This document shows, piece by piece, positions 1 through 8,485 of a DNA stretch of 64,000 nucleotides. This stretch comes from Streptococcus sp. 596553 (GTDB taxonomy: Bacteria > Bacillota > Bacilli > Lactobacillales > Streptococcaceae): positions 1 to 64,000 of the forward strand of contig NZ_OXCQ01000004.1 in NCBI RefSeq assembly GCF_900411395.1. The letters run 5' to 3'. Below the pieces are notes generated by a model, which ran no database searches, was not told the DNA's origin, and was given only the letters and a program-made list of their open reading frames with translations. How positions within the stretch are numbered: the first letter of the stretch is position 1; each line of letters opens with the position of its first letter. Position numbers and translations under genes: made by a program.

Positions 1-77
1 CATATGATTCTTTCTAATGAGTTGTTTTGTCGCTTTTCATTATAGGTCATATGGGACTTTTTTTCTACAACAAAATA

Positions 78-127
78 GGCTCCATAATATCTATAGGGGA
101 TTTACCCACTACAAATATTATAGAGCC
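78..127. repeat. Imperfect inverted repeat resembling an ISL3-type insertion sequence end
   Basis: Two 19-base arms (78-96 and 109-127) pair at 16 of 19 positions around a 12-base centre, and both outer ends read GGCTC. ISL3-family insertion sequences begin with GGCTC-type terminal repeats, so this may be a small derivative or scar of one. No transposase is visible. The rest of 1-376 is AT-rich and I see no gene in it. Confidence 0.35.
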
Positions 128-376
128 GGATTTTAAAGCTTGATTGCTTGGTCTCTTTTTCATTATAGTTCCGTTTGATTTATAGTTTCATTAATTCTAT
201 GGAGATTCATCATTTTGAGTAATAATAGTACTTCCAGAAGTTAAAGATTCCATTTTATCTTTCAAGTGTCTGTATTAGATAATGTGTTCTAAATTTACTA
301 TATATTATTAGGGTTTGGGTAGAATCATTGATAACAGACTGTTGCAAATTTAGTTAGCTACATGATTTATATTTAT

Positions 377-1585
377 CTACTTTTCTAGTAACCAATCTAT
401 AATGTTTTTCTTCTCAATACCATTGTAATTGGCTGTTGGCTGAATCGTATCCATTGTTAATAGATATTTAGGAAATTGATCTTTAATGGATTCTAGTGGT
501 CTAAGTTCTCTTTCTAGTGTCTCAGGAGCAAGTGTTGTTTCACTGACTTGATAATAAGCGTAGTGACCAAGATCAGTTACAACAACAAAATCAACCTCAT
601 ATTTATCTAAATTACCAACATATACTTGTGAATATCTACGTCTCAATTCCAAATATACCATATTTTCCAAGATATGCCCAATGTCTTCTTTGTGGTCTGG
701 CAATAAGAGGTGTCGTAAACCTAAATCAACGGGATAATATTTTTCTAAGCGTTGCAATAATGCTCGACCTTTGACATCAAAACGTGGGACGGAATAAAAA
801 AGTAAACTGTCTGTCAAAGTCGTCAAATAATTTTCTAAAGTATTATGGGATATTGAAACGTTTTGGCTGACTAGGGTATTACGAATCTTATTTGTTGATA
901 TTAAGCTACCTGTACTACTGAGAAGGGTTCGGACAATGCGCTCAATAATAGTAGGATTTGGATTTCCCAATCTAGTGACAATATCATTTAACAGTATTGA
1001 GTTATATATTCCTCTTAGATAATCAATTTTTTCAGCGTAAGATGATGTTTGCAATAAGTAAGGGAAAGCACTAAAGAGATAATTGTTAAAAATTTCTGTT
1101 GTATTCAGATTCTCTGAGAGAGATTGACCTGATAGGTATTCTTCAAATGACAAAGGAAGGACCTCTATCTCAACATACCGACCAGTCAAGTTTGTAGCTA
1201 ATTGGCTACTCATAAAGTAAGCGTTTGATCCAGTCAAATAGAGGTCAACATTTGGCAAGATGAATAGACTATCTGCTACCAGTTCAAATTTTTCAACATG
1301 TTGAATTTCATCTAAAAAGATATAGTATGTTTTCTCTTCAACTAACTGCTCTTTTATATAAGTAAATAATGTTTGAAAATGTCGCAGGTCATAATAACTC
1401 AGATCCTCAAAATTGATGGATATAATCTGATCCTCGTCTACGCCAGTTGCTAGTAACTCCTCTTTATAGAGTTGAAAAAGCACAGATTTACCAGCTCGTC
1501 TAACTCCACTCACAACCTTAATGATTTGTCGGTCACGATGTCTTCTTAAAAAGTCTAAATAATGTGGTCTTTTAATATAGTTCAT
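377..1585 (-). CDS. AAA-type ATPase with DUF4143-like C-terminus
   Basis: A 402-residue protein starting at the ATG at 1585, preceded by a GAGGT ribosome site; a longer start at 1615 has none. The N-terminus carries a Walker A motif (SGVRRAGKSVL, about residue 26) and a Walker B stretch (YYIFLDEIQHV) followed by a sensor-like LTGSNA. The C-terminal third (VDFVVV...) resembles the DUF4143 nuclease-like domain. Members of this family are common and mostly uncharacterised; some sit in defence or mobile islands. The gene stands alone, convergent with nothing, so its partner or substrate cannot be inferred from context. Confidence 0.8.
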   Translation of the reverse strand: MNYIKRPHYLDFLRRHRDRQIIKVVSGVRRAGKSVLFQLYKEELLATGVDEDQIISINFEDLSYYDLRHFQTLFTYIKEQLVEEKTYYIFLDEIQHVEKFELVADSLFILPNVDLYLTGSNAYFMSSQLATNLTGRYVEIEVLPLSFEEYLSGQSLSENLNTTEIFNNYLFSAFPYLLQTSSYAEKIDYLRGIYNSILLNDIVTRLGNPNPTIIERIVRTLLSSTGSLISTNKIRNTLVSQNVSISHNTLENYLTTLTDSLLFYSVPRFDVKGRALLQRLEKYYPVDLGLRHLLLPDHKEDIGHILENMVYLELRRRYSQVYVGNLDKYEVDFVVVTDLGHYAYYQVSETTLAPETLERELRPLESIKDQFPKYLLTMDTIQPTANYNGIEKKNIIDWLLEK

Positions 1586-1992
1586 AATAGATACCTCAAA
1601 GATAGTATAATACAAATAGACGTTATTTTCAAATATTTGGAAATAAAATGGAATTTGTTTTGTTATTTTTAAATATCTAGAAATAATATCTTCAGAATAG
1701 AAAATGACGATAATAAAATCATTTGAACTGACATGAAGTAGCTGTGCGTTTGTTGTTAAACTATTACATCAACTTTGTGATACAGTAGTTCGCATTTTTC
1801 GCCTACTTTTTATGATTATGATAAGTTAACCACCAATATCCATTGGATATAAATTAGAAATGATTATGTTCTCATTTCGGGAAAATGCCCCTGGAGGTTA
1901 GTTCTATCAGCCAAATCAAGATTATAATTATCCTTAATAAAACTCTAAGGCTTTTATTCCATCCTTTGGCAATTTGGGCTTCTAGCCTCGGT

Positions 1993-2230
1993 GCAAACCA
2001 CCCGTTAGATGGGTGTTATGATTTAAAAATGTCCTAAATTTTTTTGATTAACTAAAATTATTTTATAAAATAGTTTGTTAGACGATTTTATCTTGAATAC
2101 TAATAATCAAAGCAAACCACCCGTTAGATGGGTGTTATGATTTAAAAATGTCCTAAATTTTTTTGATTAACTAAAATTATTTTATAAAATAGTTTGTTAG
2201 ACGATTTTATCTTGAATACTAATAATCAAA
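1993..2230. repeat. Perfect tandem duplication, 2 x 119 bp
   Basis: Positions 1993-2111 are repeated without a visible difference at 2112-2230. Each unit begins with a short hairpin (CACCC-GTTAGAT-GGGTG) and then runs into AT-rich sequence. The hairpin resembles the subterminal hairpins of IS200/IS605-type elements, but no transposase is found. It lies 109 bp upstream of the PTS promoter. The region 1616-1992 before it has no convincing gene. Confidence 0.9.
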
Positions 2231-2338
2231 TGAAAGAAAAAGATAGCAGATACATAAATTTCTTATGCCGGGAAATTTCTCACTAATTTGCTACTTATCC
2301 CAACTTTTCAATACATCTCCCGAAATGCTTATAACATC

Positions 2339-2367
2339 TTGTGTTAAGCGTTTTCGTGTTTTATAAT
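2339..2367 (+). promoter_or_regulatory. PTS operon promoter with overlapping cre-like site
   Basis: A -35 TTGTGT (2339-2344) and a -10 TATAAT (2362-2367) are separated by 17 bases. The spacer holds GTTAAGCGTTTTCG, whose complement CGAAAACGCTTAAC resembles the CcpA cre consensus (about 10 of 14). Carbon catabolite repression of the sugar operon is therefore likely but inferred. Confidence 0.6.
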
Positions 2368-2398
2368 TCTATCATAACTTAAAAAAAGGAGAAGCTAT

Positions 2399-2875
2399 AT
2401 GTCAGTAGTATTAGCGAGAATTGATCAACGCATGATTCATGGTATTGTGGTAACACAATGGGCGGGGGCTACAAAGGCCAAAAGGTTGATGGTAGTAGAT
2501 AATGAAGTAAGTAAGGACGAAGTCCAAAAGGCTGCTATGAGGATGAGTAAACCTGCAGGAACTGGAATGTCAATTATTGATACAGATACTGCGATTACAA
2601 ATTTTGCAGATGGCAAGTATGATAATCATAATGTTTTACTAATTGTTCGAGAACCTGAAACATTGGTGGCATTGGTTGAAGGTGGAGTAAAGATACCAAA
2701 AGTTAACGTTGGAATAATGTTTGATGGTGAAGGAAAAAAAACAGTCAAGAAGATGGTATCTGTCAATGAAAAAGAAATTGCTGATTTGAAAAGATTAAAA
2801 ACACTTGGTGTTGAGGTAACATTCCATTTTGTTCCTTCTGATCCAGAGGAAAATTTAGAAAAGTATATTAAATAG
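2399..2875 (+). CDS. PTS mannose/fructose/sorbose family IIB component
   Basis: A 158-residue cytoplasmic IIB protein of the mannose-type phosphotransferase system. It takes phosphate from IIA and passes it to the sugar entering through IIC/IID. The phosphorylation site is visible as RIDQRMIHG, with His14 the likely phospho-acceptor, followed by VVTQW as in the family. Length and start (AAAGGAG ribosome site) fit. It is the first gene of IIB-IIC-IID-IIA-glucosidase, transcribed from a cre-type promoter. The sugar cannot be read from the sequence; the linked glucosidase suggests an alpha-glucoside. Confidence 0.92.
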   Translation: MSVVLARIDQRMIHGIVVTQWAGATKAKRLMVVDNEVSKDEVQKAAMRMSKPAGTGMSIIDTDTAITNFADGKYDNHNVLLIVREPETLVALVEGGVKIPKVNVGIMFDGEGKKTVKKMVSVNEKEIADLKRLKTLGVEVTFHFVPSDPEENLEKYIK

Positions 2876-2886
2876 GAGATGATACT

Positions 2887-3687
2887 ATGGAAGTGATTCA
2901 AGGTTTACTTATTATTTTATTGTCGTTTTGGGTAGTACTAGATCAACAAGGATTGGTACTAAGTACTTGGTTTCCTATAATGGTTTCATTATTTGTTGGA
3001 ATTATTATGGGAGATATGAAAACAGCAATGATTATTGGTGGAACATTCCAATTGATGGCATTAGGTGTTGCAAACATTGGTGGTTCATCAGTACCAAACT
3101 GGGGACTAGCAGCATTAGTAGGTGGTTTTATTGCGATTAAAACAACAAGTAATGTAGAGTCTGCAAAAGCTGTAGCTTTAGCAGTAGGAGTTCCTGTTGG
3201 AATGCTTGGGATTCAGTTGGATGTTTTAGCAAAAATACTTAATACATATGTAACCCACGCAGCTCAGAAGGCAGCTAATGAGAAAAAGTTTACTAAGATG
3301 AATCGAATTTTTTGGATTGGACCGGTTATTTTTGGTTTATCAACAGCAATTCCGACAGCTCTTTGTGTCATTTTTGGAGATAAAATTGTAAATGTAATTT
3401 TGAATAGTGTACCAGAATGGTTCACTAATGGTTTATCTATTGCAGGTAGTATCCTACCTGTTGTCGGAATCGCGATTCTATTACAGGTGATGCCTACTAA
3501 AAAATATTTAAGCATGCTTATTGTTGGCTTTATCCTTGCAGCATATTTGAATTTACCAATTTTAGGAATTTCTCTTGCTGGTTTTGCCATTGCATATTAC
3601 TATTTCACTATGAATAAAAATGTATCAACTGTTGTCTCTTCAACAGTTGCCGGAGCTGAAGAATTTGGAGATGACTTTGATGAATGA
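2887..3687 (+). CDS. PTS mannose-family IIC permease
   Basis: A 266-residue integral membrane protein with several hydrophobic segments and the glycine-rich IIC signature region (MGDMKTAMIIGGTFQLMALG, about residues 41-60). With IID it forms the sugar channel in the membrane. It starts 11 bases after the IIB stop, behind a GGAGATG ribosome site, and its last bases overlap the start of IID, so the two are probably translationally coupled. Complete, with the usual length for the family. Confidence 0.92.
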   Translation: MEVIQGLLIILLSFWVVLDQQGLVLSTWFPIMVSLFVGIIMGDMKTAMIIGGTFQLMALGVANIGGSSVPNWGLAALVGGFIAIKTTSNVESAKAVALAVGVPVGMLGIQLDVLAKILNTYVTHAAQKAANEKKFTKMNRIFWIGPVIFGLSTAIPTALCVIFGDKIVNVILNSVPEWFTNGLSIAGSILPVVGIAILLQVMPTKKYLSMLIVGFILAAYLNLPILGISLAGFAIAYYYFTMNKNVSTVVSSTVAGAEEFGDDFDE

Positions 3688-4492
3688 TGTACAACAAAAA
3701 ATAACAAAAAAAGATATTCGTAATGCCGCGTTCAGATATATGTTTATGGCATGTAATACTTTTAATTATGAGAATCAACAGGGACCAGCAGTTGTTTATG
3801 GATTAAATAAAGTTTTAAGAAAAATCTATCCAAATGATGATGAATATGTTGCGTCATTGAATAATCATTTTAAGTATTTTAATACTACTACTTGGATGGC
3901 TAATATCTTATTAGGTGCAAGTATAGCAATGGAAGAAAAAGATGGTGTTGAATCTTTAGATACGGTACAAAATTTTAAAACTGGTATGATGGGACCACTT
4001 GCTGGTGTAGGTGATACCTTAATTTGGGTATTATATCCAACAATCATGGGCTCAATTGCAGCATATATGGGATTAGAAGGGAATCCAATTGGTGCAATAA
4101 TTTGGTTAGTTTTGAATGTTTTCTTCCTATTTTTCCGATTTAAATTATTTGATATCGGATATGATTCTGGTTTGAAGTTGATAACCGGATTAGGTGAAAA
4201 ATTAAATATTTTTACTGAATCTGCTTCAATCATGGGTTTAACGGTTGTTGGAGCTTTAATCCCATCTGTAGTTAAAATGAAGATTTCGACAGTATTTACT
4301 ACAGGAGATGTTAAGCTAGTAATTCAAGACGATATTCTTGATAAAATCATGCCAGCGCTATTACCTGCAGTGATGACTTATTTAGTTTACAAATTGTTAG
4401 CGAATAAGAAGTTATCCGTAATTCAAATTATTTTTGGAATTATTATTCTATCTTTAATTCTGTCTTACTTTGGCATTTTATCAGTTAATTAA
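3680..4492 (+). CDS. PTS mannose-family IID component
   Basis: A 270-residue membrane protein, second half of the IIC/IID translocation unit. I place the start at the ATG at 3680, nine bases after GGAG and overlapping the end of IIC by 8 bases; the open frame extends 20 codons further up but inside IIC. The N-terminus ITKKDIRNAAFRYMF and the stretch MMGPLAGVGDTLIW are typical of IID. Hydrophobic segments lie in the middle and at the C-terminus, where IID proteins anchor in the membrane. Confidence 0.92.
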   Translation: MNDVQQKITKKDIRNAAFRYMFMACNTFNYENQQGPAVVYGLNKVLRKIYPNDDEYVASLNNHFKYFNTTTWMANILLGASIAMEEKDGVESLDTVQNFKTGMMGPLAGVGDTLIWVLYPTIMGSIAAYMGLEGNPIGAIIWLVLNVFFLFFRFKLFDIGYDSGLKLITGLGEKLNIFTESASIMGLTVVGALIPSVVKMKISTVFTTGDVKLVIQDDILDKIMPALLPAVMTYLVYKLLANKKLSVIQIIFGIIILSLILSYFGILSVN

Positions 4493-4503
4493 AAGGAGAA
4501 AAT

Positions 4504-4920
4504 ATGACAAAAGTTATTATTGCAAGTCATCATCATCTTGCAACTGGGATGAAGGATACTATAGAGTACTTAATCCCATCTATTGGAAAAATTGATGTAA
4601 TTGCAGCCTATATTAATAATGAGCCAATTGAAGACGAAATTTCAAAACTTTTAGAAAGTTATCCCGTTGACGAAAAAGTTCTGATTTTTACAGATTTGCT
4701 TGGTGGATCGGTGAATCAAACTTTTATTAGGTATATGAGCAAAAGAAATTTGTTTCTTGTAACAGGGATGAATTTACCAATTATTATGACGCTTTTGTTA
4801 TCTATTGAAAGCGAAGATTTATCTGAAGAGTTAATTAGAAAGTCTATTGATGAAGCAAAGAATCAATTACTTTTTGTGAATGATATATATAATCAAGTGA
4901 CTGATGAGGATGATGAGTGA
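4504..4920 (+). CDS. PTS mannose-family IIA component
   Basis: A 138-residue cytoplasmic IIA protein that accepts phosphate from HPr and gives it to IIB. The active-site region reads IIASHHHLATG, and His9 aligns with the phospho-histidine of mannose IIA. The motif FTDLLGGSVNQ is also typical. It has its own AAAGGAG ribosome site and ends in a TGATG overlap with the downstream glucosidase. IIA being encoded last as a separate protein is a common arrangement in this family. Confidence 0.9.
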   Translation: MTKVIIASHHHLATGMKDTIEYLIPSIGKIDVIAAYINNEPIEDEISKLLESYPVDEKVLIFTDLLGGSVNQTFIRYMSKRNLFLVTGMNLPIIMTLLLSIESEDLSEELIRKSIDEAKNQLLFVNDIYNQVTDEDDE

Positions 4921-6605
4921 TGGCAGATGCTTGGTGGAAAAATAGTGTTGTTTATCAAATTTATCCTCAAAGTTTTAAGGATTCAAATGGAGATGGTGTA
5001 GGAGACCTGAATGGAATAAAAGAAAAATTACCGTATCTCCATAAGTTAGGAATTGATGTTATTTGGCTTAATCCTATCTATGAATCACCATTGGTGGATA
5101 ATGGATACGATATCAGTGATTATGAAAGAATCCTATCAATTTATGGGACAATGGAAGATTTTCAAGAATTGTTAGCAGAAGCTCATAAATTAGAAATAAA
5201 GATTATTCTTGACTTGGTTGTGAATCATACCAGTGATAAGCATTCATGGTTTATTGAATCTAGAAAAAATAAAAATAATCCATATTCTGATTACTATATT
5301 TGGAAAGATCCTAAGCCAGATGGTAGCGAACCTAATAATTGGGGTTCCACTTTTGGTGGATCTGCATGGGAGTATGTTCCAGAACGAAATCAATATTATT
5401 TACATTGTTTTGCCAAGGAACAACCAGATTTAAATTGGGAAAATCCAACGGTACGTCAAGAAATTCAAAAAATGATGACCAAATGGTTTGATTTAGGAAT
5501 TGATGGTTTCAGGATGGATGTCATTACATTGATAAGTAAAAGGCAGGACTATCCTGACGCACCGGATGGAGTTCCATACACTAAATCTTATTATGTAGGA
5601 GCTTCAAATGGCCCACGAGTTCATGAGTTTTTACATGAACTAAATCAGGAAGTTCTAAGCCGATATAATGTAATGACAGTTGGTGAAGCTCCAAATACAA
5701 ACAGTGATCAAGCTTTGCAGTATACTCTGCCCGAAAATGAAGAATTGAATATGGTGTTTCATTTTGATCACATGCACTTGGATTATGGTAGATATGGTAA
5801 GTTCTCAGATATACGCTTTAAAGTAAGTGATTTAAAATCAGTTTTAACAGAGTGGCAATTGAAGTTAGAAAAAGGGTGGAATTCACTATACTGGAGTAAT
5901 CACGATCAACCAAGAGCTGTCACTCGATTTGGTGATGATGGTGAATTTAGGGTACAGTCAGCAAAGATGTTAGCTACCTTATTGCATATGATGAAGGGAA
6001 CTCCGTATGTTTTTCAAGGTGAAGAGTTGGGGATGAAGAATGTTCATTTTGATTCTGTAGAGAATTACAAAGATATCGAGACTAAATATTTTTATGAACT
6101 TATGAAGGAAAATGGTGAATCTTCATCTTATATAAATAATTCAATTTATTTAAAATCTAGAGATAATGCGAGAACACCGTTCCCATGGAATGGAAATAAA
6201 GAAGAAGGATATGGTTTTTCAAGTGGAAACCCTTGGATACAGTATTCTCCAGACAATTCTTCTATAAATGCAGAAGCCTGTCTTGAAGATTCAAACTCAA
6301 TTTTTTATTATTATCAAAAATTAATCAGCTTGAGGCGCGATTACCCAATTATAATTCATGGGAAGTATGAATTGATAAACGAAGAAGATAGTGATGTTTT
6401 TAGTTATGTACGGGAATATAATAAACAAATTTTATTAATTGTGTGTTCATTCTCTAAAAAACCTACTACCTCGCAAGTGCCATCGAAACTGATTGGTCGT
6501 CAAGTAAAACATTTAATTGGAAATTATGAATCAGAACTTAAACAACTTCCAAAATTTTTTGAATTGAAACCTTTTGAAGCTCAAGTTTTCTTAATAGAAC
6601 AATAA
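4920..6605 (+). CDS. GH13 alpha-glucosidase (oligo-1,6-glucosidase-like)
   Basis: A 561-residue GH13 enzyme with an N-terminal catalytic barrel and a small C-terminal beta domain. Visible residues are the nucleophile Asp200 (GFRMDVI), acid/base Glu256 (VGEAP) and Asp329 (NHDQPR), plus a calcium-loop-like DSNGDGVGDL. The protein resembles DexB and oligo-1,6-glucosidases and lacks a signal peptide, so it acts in the cytoplasm. Starting at the ATG overlapping the IIA stop, it is the last gene of the PTS operon and probably cleaves the imported phosphorylated or free alpha-glucoside. The exact linkage preference is unknown. Confidence 0.9.
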   Translation: MADAWWKNSVVYQIYPQSFKDSNGDGVGDLNGIKEKLPYLHKLGIDVIWLNPIYESPLVDNGYDISDYERILSIYGTMEDFQELLAEAHKLEIKIILDLVVNHTSDKHSWFIESRKNKNNPYSDYYIWKDPKPDGSEPNNWGSTFGGSAWEYVPERNQYYLHCFAKEQPDLNWENPTVRQEIQKMMTKWFDLGIDGFRMDVITLISKRQDYPDAPDGVPYTKSYYVGASNGPRVHEFLHELNQEVLSRYNVMTVGEAPNTNSDQALQYTLPENEELNMVFHFDHMHLDYGRYGKFSDIRFKVSDLKSVLTEWQLKLEKGWNSLYWSNHDQPRAVTRFGDDGEFRVQSAKMLATLLHMMKGTPYVFQGEELGMKNVHFDSVENYKDIETKYFYELMKENGESSSYINNSIYLKSRDNARTPFPWNGNKEEGYGFSSGNPWIQYSPDNSSINAEACLEDSNSIFYYYQKLISLRRDYPIIIHGKYELINEEDSDVFSYVREYNKQILLIVCSFSKKPTTSQVPSKLIGRQVKHLIGNYESELKQLPKFFELKPFEAQVFLIEQ

Positions 6606-6988
6606 GGTTGCTTTTGTAAAACGATGAATAGAATCTATTTGACAGTTGTAGTGAGAGTTAATAGTATTAAGATTAGATGCTAGATTAAAACCTAATTGTA
6701 ATAGGGAATTTATAAAATCTATTCACGAGGAACGTATGATATCAAATTTTTCTAAACTTGATATTGTGAGTTTTTTTGATTTGTCTCTTCTATTAATCTA
6801 TTTATTGAAGACTAGTTCAATCAAGCATGAGTTCTGTTGTACATAATCTAAAGTGAGAATGTTTTATCTTTAATTATATGTTTGTTTATGATAGAATTAA
6901 ATTGTTTTATAGGATTTTCAAATGAATATGCACTTTTACTAACAATATTGATTTTGAAAATAATGATGTAAATAAAAAGGATGAAAAA
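6606..6988. other. AT-rich intergenic gap between glucosidase and RpiR regulator
   Basis: No gene is supported in these 383 bases. A weak hairpin (ATATCAA 6739-6745 / TTGATAT 6758-6764) is followed by a T run at 6771-6777 and may terminate the PTS operon. An isolated TTGACA near 6639 has no good -10 partner. Confidence 0.4.
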
Positions 6989-7749
6989 ATGAATTTTGAA
7001 CAGCATGTTGAAGTTAACTATGATAGTTTAACAATGAGTGAAAAGGAGATGTTGCAGTTCATTGTTCAACATAAAGAATTAATTGTATCCAAAACGATAG
7101 TAGAAGTAGGAGAACTTTTATTAACTTCAAAAAGCACAGTTTTGAGATTGGCGAAGAAGATTGGTTTTAGAGGTTTCACAGACATGAGGTATTCAATTCA
7201 AGATTCAATCTATAAAACAAAATCAGGAGATAAAATAGATTTGTTATCTCAATTACAAATGGATATACAGAAAACATTTCGATTTGCTACAGAATTAGAT
7301 TTTTTACCCATTTTAAAAAAATTTATGAAGCTCCTCAAGTAATATTGTACGCCACTGGTTTCACTCAAAACAATTTTACGAAAGAGTTGTCAAATGAATT
7401 ATTTTTAAATCATCGTCCAAATTATCTTGTTTCAGGGGAAACGAATTTTTCCATGTTAGCTGATAATTTGAATAAAGATGATTTAGTGATAATTACATCA
7501 TTGAGTGGAAATACTAAAGGGATACAAACAACTATAAATAAATTAAATGCAAAGGGAGTTACTATTATTGGTATAACGGAATTTAGTGATAATTTTCTAA
7601 AGAATAATTCAACGTATCAATTGTTTTATGAAATTAGTAGAATAGACGAAAATCCAGACCTTGATAGTCGCTCTATGTCTTGCTTATATATTGTATTAAT
7701 GATTTTGGCAAGAAAATATAGAGAATTTGTAAATAAGTTAGTTGAATAA
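6989..7749 (+). pseudogene. RpiR-family transcriptional regulator, frameshifted
   Basis: The first part (6989-7342) is the RpiR helix-turn-helix domain (LLTSKSTVLRLAKKIGF). The frame then ends, and 7345-7749 encodes the SIS sugar-phosphate-binding domain (VIITSLSGNTKG). The break is in a run of seven A at 7315-7321: one extra A would read through as ...LKKIYEAPQVILYATGF... and give one protein of about 253 residues. RpiR proteins usually control a neighbouring sugar operon, here the PTS-glucosidase genes just upstream. It could be a true null allele, a slipping phase-variable tract or a sequencing error. Confidence 0.8.
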
Positions 7750-7884
7750 AGTTGATTATTCCTGATGTTTTTTATAGCTTAAAATAAAATTATGATTAAC
7801 CTAAAAAATTTTAAAACGTTTTTAAAATGACTAAAATGATTACAGTACATTAGTTAAAAATGAAAAAGAAATTACAGAGAAACA

Positions 7885-7893
7885 TGGTATAAT
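7885..7893 (+). promoter_or_regulatory. Extended -10 promoter of the Fic-type toxin-antitoxin genes
   Basis: TGGTATAAT (TATAAT at 7888-7893 with an upstream TG) lies 20 bases before the antitoxin start, which has a strong AAAGGAGG site. No clear -35 is visible, as is usual for extended -10 promoters. Confidence 0.6.
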
Positions 7894-7913
7894 GTAACTA
7901 AAGGAGGTAGTAT

Positions 7914-8090
7914 ATGTCCTTAGATATAGATAAAGAAAAGATGACAATCATGGGAGTCGCTTTTGAAAATCGGTCCGTTTTTAAGAGTGTTTGGTATGCT
8001 TTAAGTACAAATATGATTGAAGGATGGCGACCTACGGTTAGTGATGTTGAAAAATTACGAGATGAAGCTCTTGCTCTGGGGATGGCTTAA
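7914..8090 (+). CDS. VbhA-like antitoxin of a class I Fic toxin
   Basis: A 58-residue protein behind an AAAGGAGG ribosome site. It contains TNMIEG, which fits the inhibitory helix motif (S/T)xxxE(G/N) of antitoxins that block Fic enzymes by pushing a glutamate into the ATP site. A short helical C-terminus (PTVSDVEKLRDEALALG) follows, as in VbhA-type antitoxins. Its stop TAA shares one base with the ATG of the Fic gene, the coupling expected for a toxin-antitoxin pair. The toxin downstream is truncated, so the antitoxin is probably an orphan. Confidence 0.72.
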   Translation: MSLDIDKEKMTIMGVAFENRSVFKSVWYALSTNMIEGWRPTVSDVEKLRDEALALGMA

Positions 8091-8485
8091 TGAAGCGTAA
8101 ATGTTATGATTCTTATGACTATATTGATCCGAATAATTTATATACCTATCCAGATTCTTCAGTTCTAAGAAATAAGCAGGAAGAACGAGATGAGCAAAAA
8201 GCACGCGATCTTGAATATCGTATGGTTGCTAGTAAGAGTTTGAAATTATTTATCAATCCTATCCCAGTTTATAGTGTGAAAGATATATTGAAAATTTATC
8301 AATTTTTGTTTGAAGATATGTATCATTGGGCAGGTGAATTTAGAAAAGTCAATATTTCAAAAAGTGGTAATGCTTTTATGCCGATTCAGTCTTTCGATAC
8401 AGCAATAAAGTTTTTTATAACGCACCAAAAATGGTGCGTTTCTATTTTTTTTGCTATAATAGAAATAAATAAAAGGAGGACTCTC
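8090..8485 (+). pseudogene. Fic-domain toxin, 3' truncated at the PezAT module
   Basis: The first ~109 residues match the N-terminal half of Fic/Doc proteins, including the helix and beta-hairpin region VKDILKIYQFLFEDMYHWAGEFRK (split here as it reads) and the substrate-clamp stretch NAFMP. The homology stops at about 8415, before the catalytic HPFxxGNGR motif, where the pezAT promoter begins. The reading frame then passes without a stop through the promoter into pezA, in frame, so readthrough could make a Fic-PezA fusion. Without the motif it cannot transfer AMP. I treat it as a remnant. Confidence 0.8.
8419..8460 (+). promoter_or_regulatory. pezAT promoter and probable PezA operator palindrome
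   Basis: AACGCACCA (8419-8427) and TGGTGCGTT (8432-8440) form a perfect inverted repeat with a 4-base centre, followed by a T-rich tract and TGCTATAAT (-10 at 8455-8460). The palindrome covers the -35 position. PezA is known to repress its own operon through a promoter palindrome, so this is the likely operator. As a hairpin with a T run it could also terminate transcription from the Fic promoter. Confidence 0.65.

Noticed and set aside
1850..1992. IS200/IS605 or other transposase remnant upstream of the tandem repeat
   Set aside because: Short minus-strand frames (such as LDLADRTNLQGHFPEMRT) do not match any transposase I recognise; only the hairpin is suggestive.
7345..7749. Separate 134-residue SIS-domain gene
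   Set aside because: It has no ribosome site and joins in sequence to the preceding HTH part if one A is added; it is the second half of a frameshifted RpiR gene.
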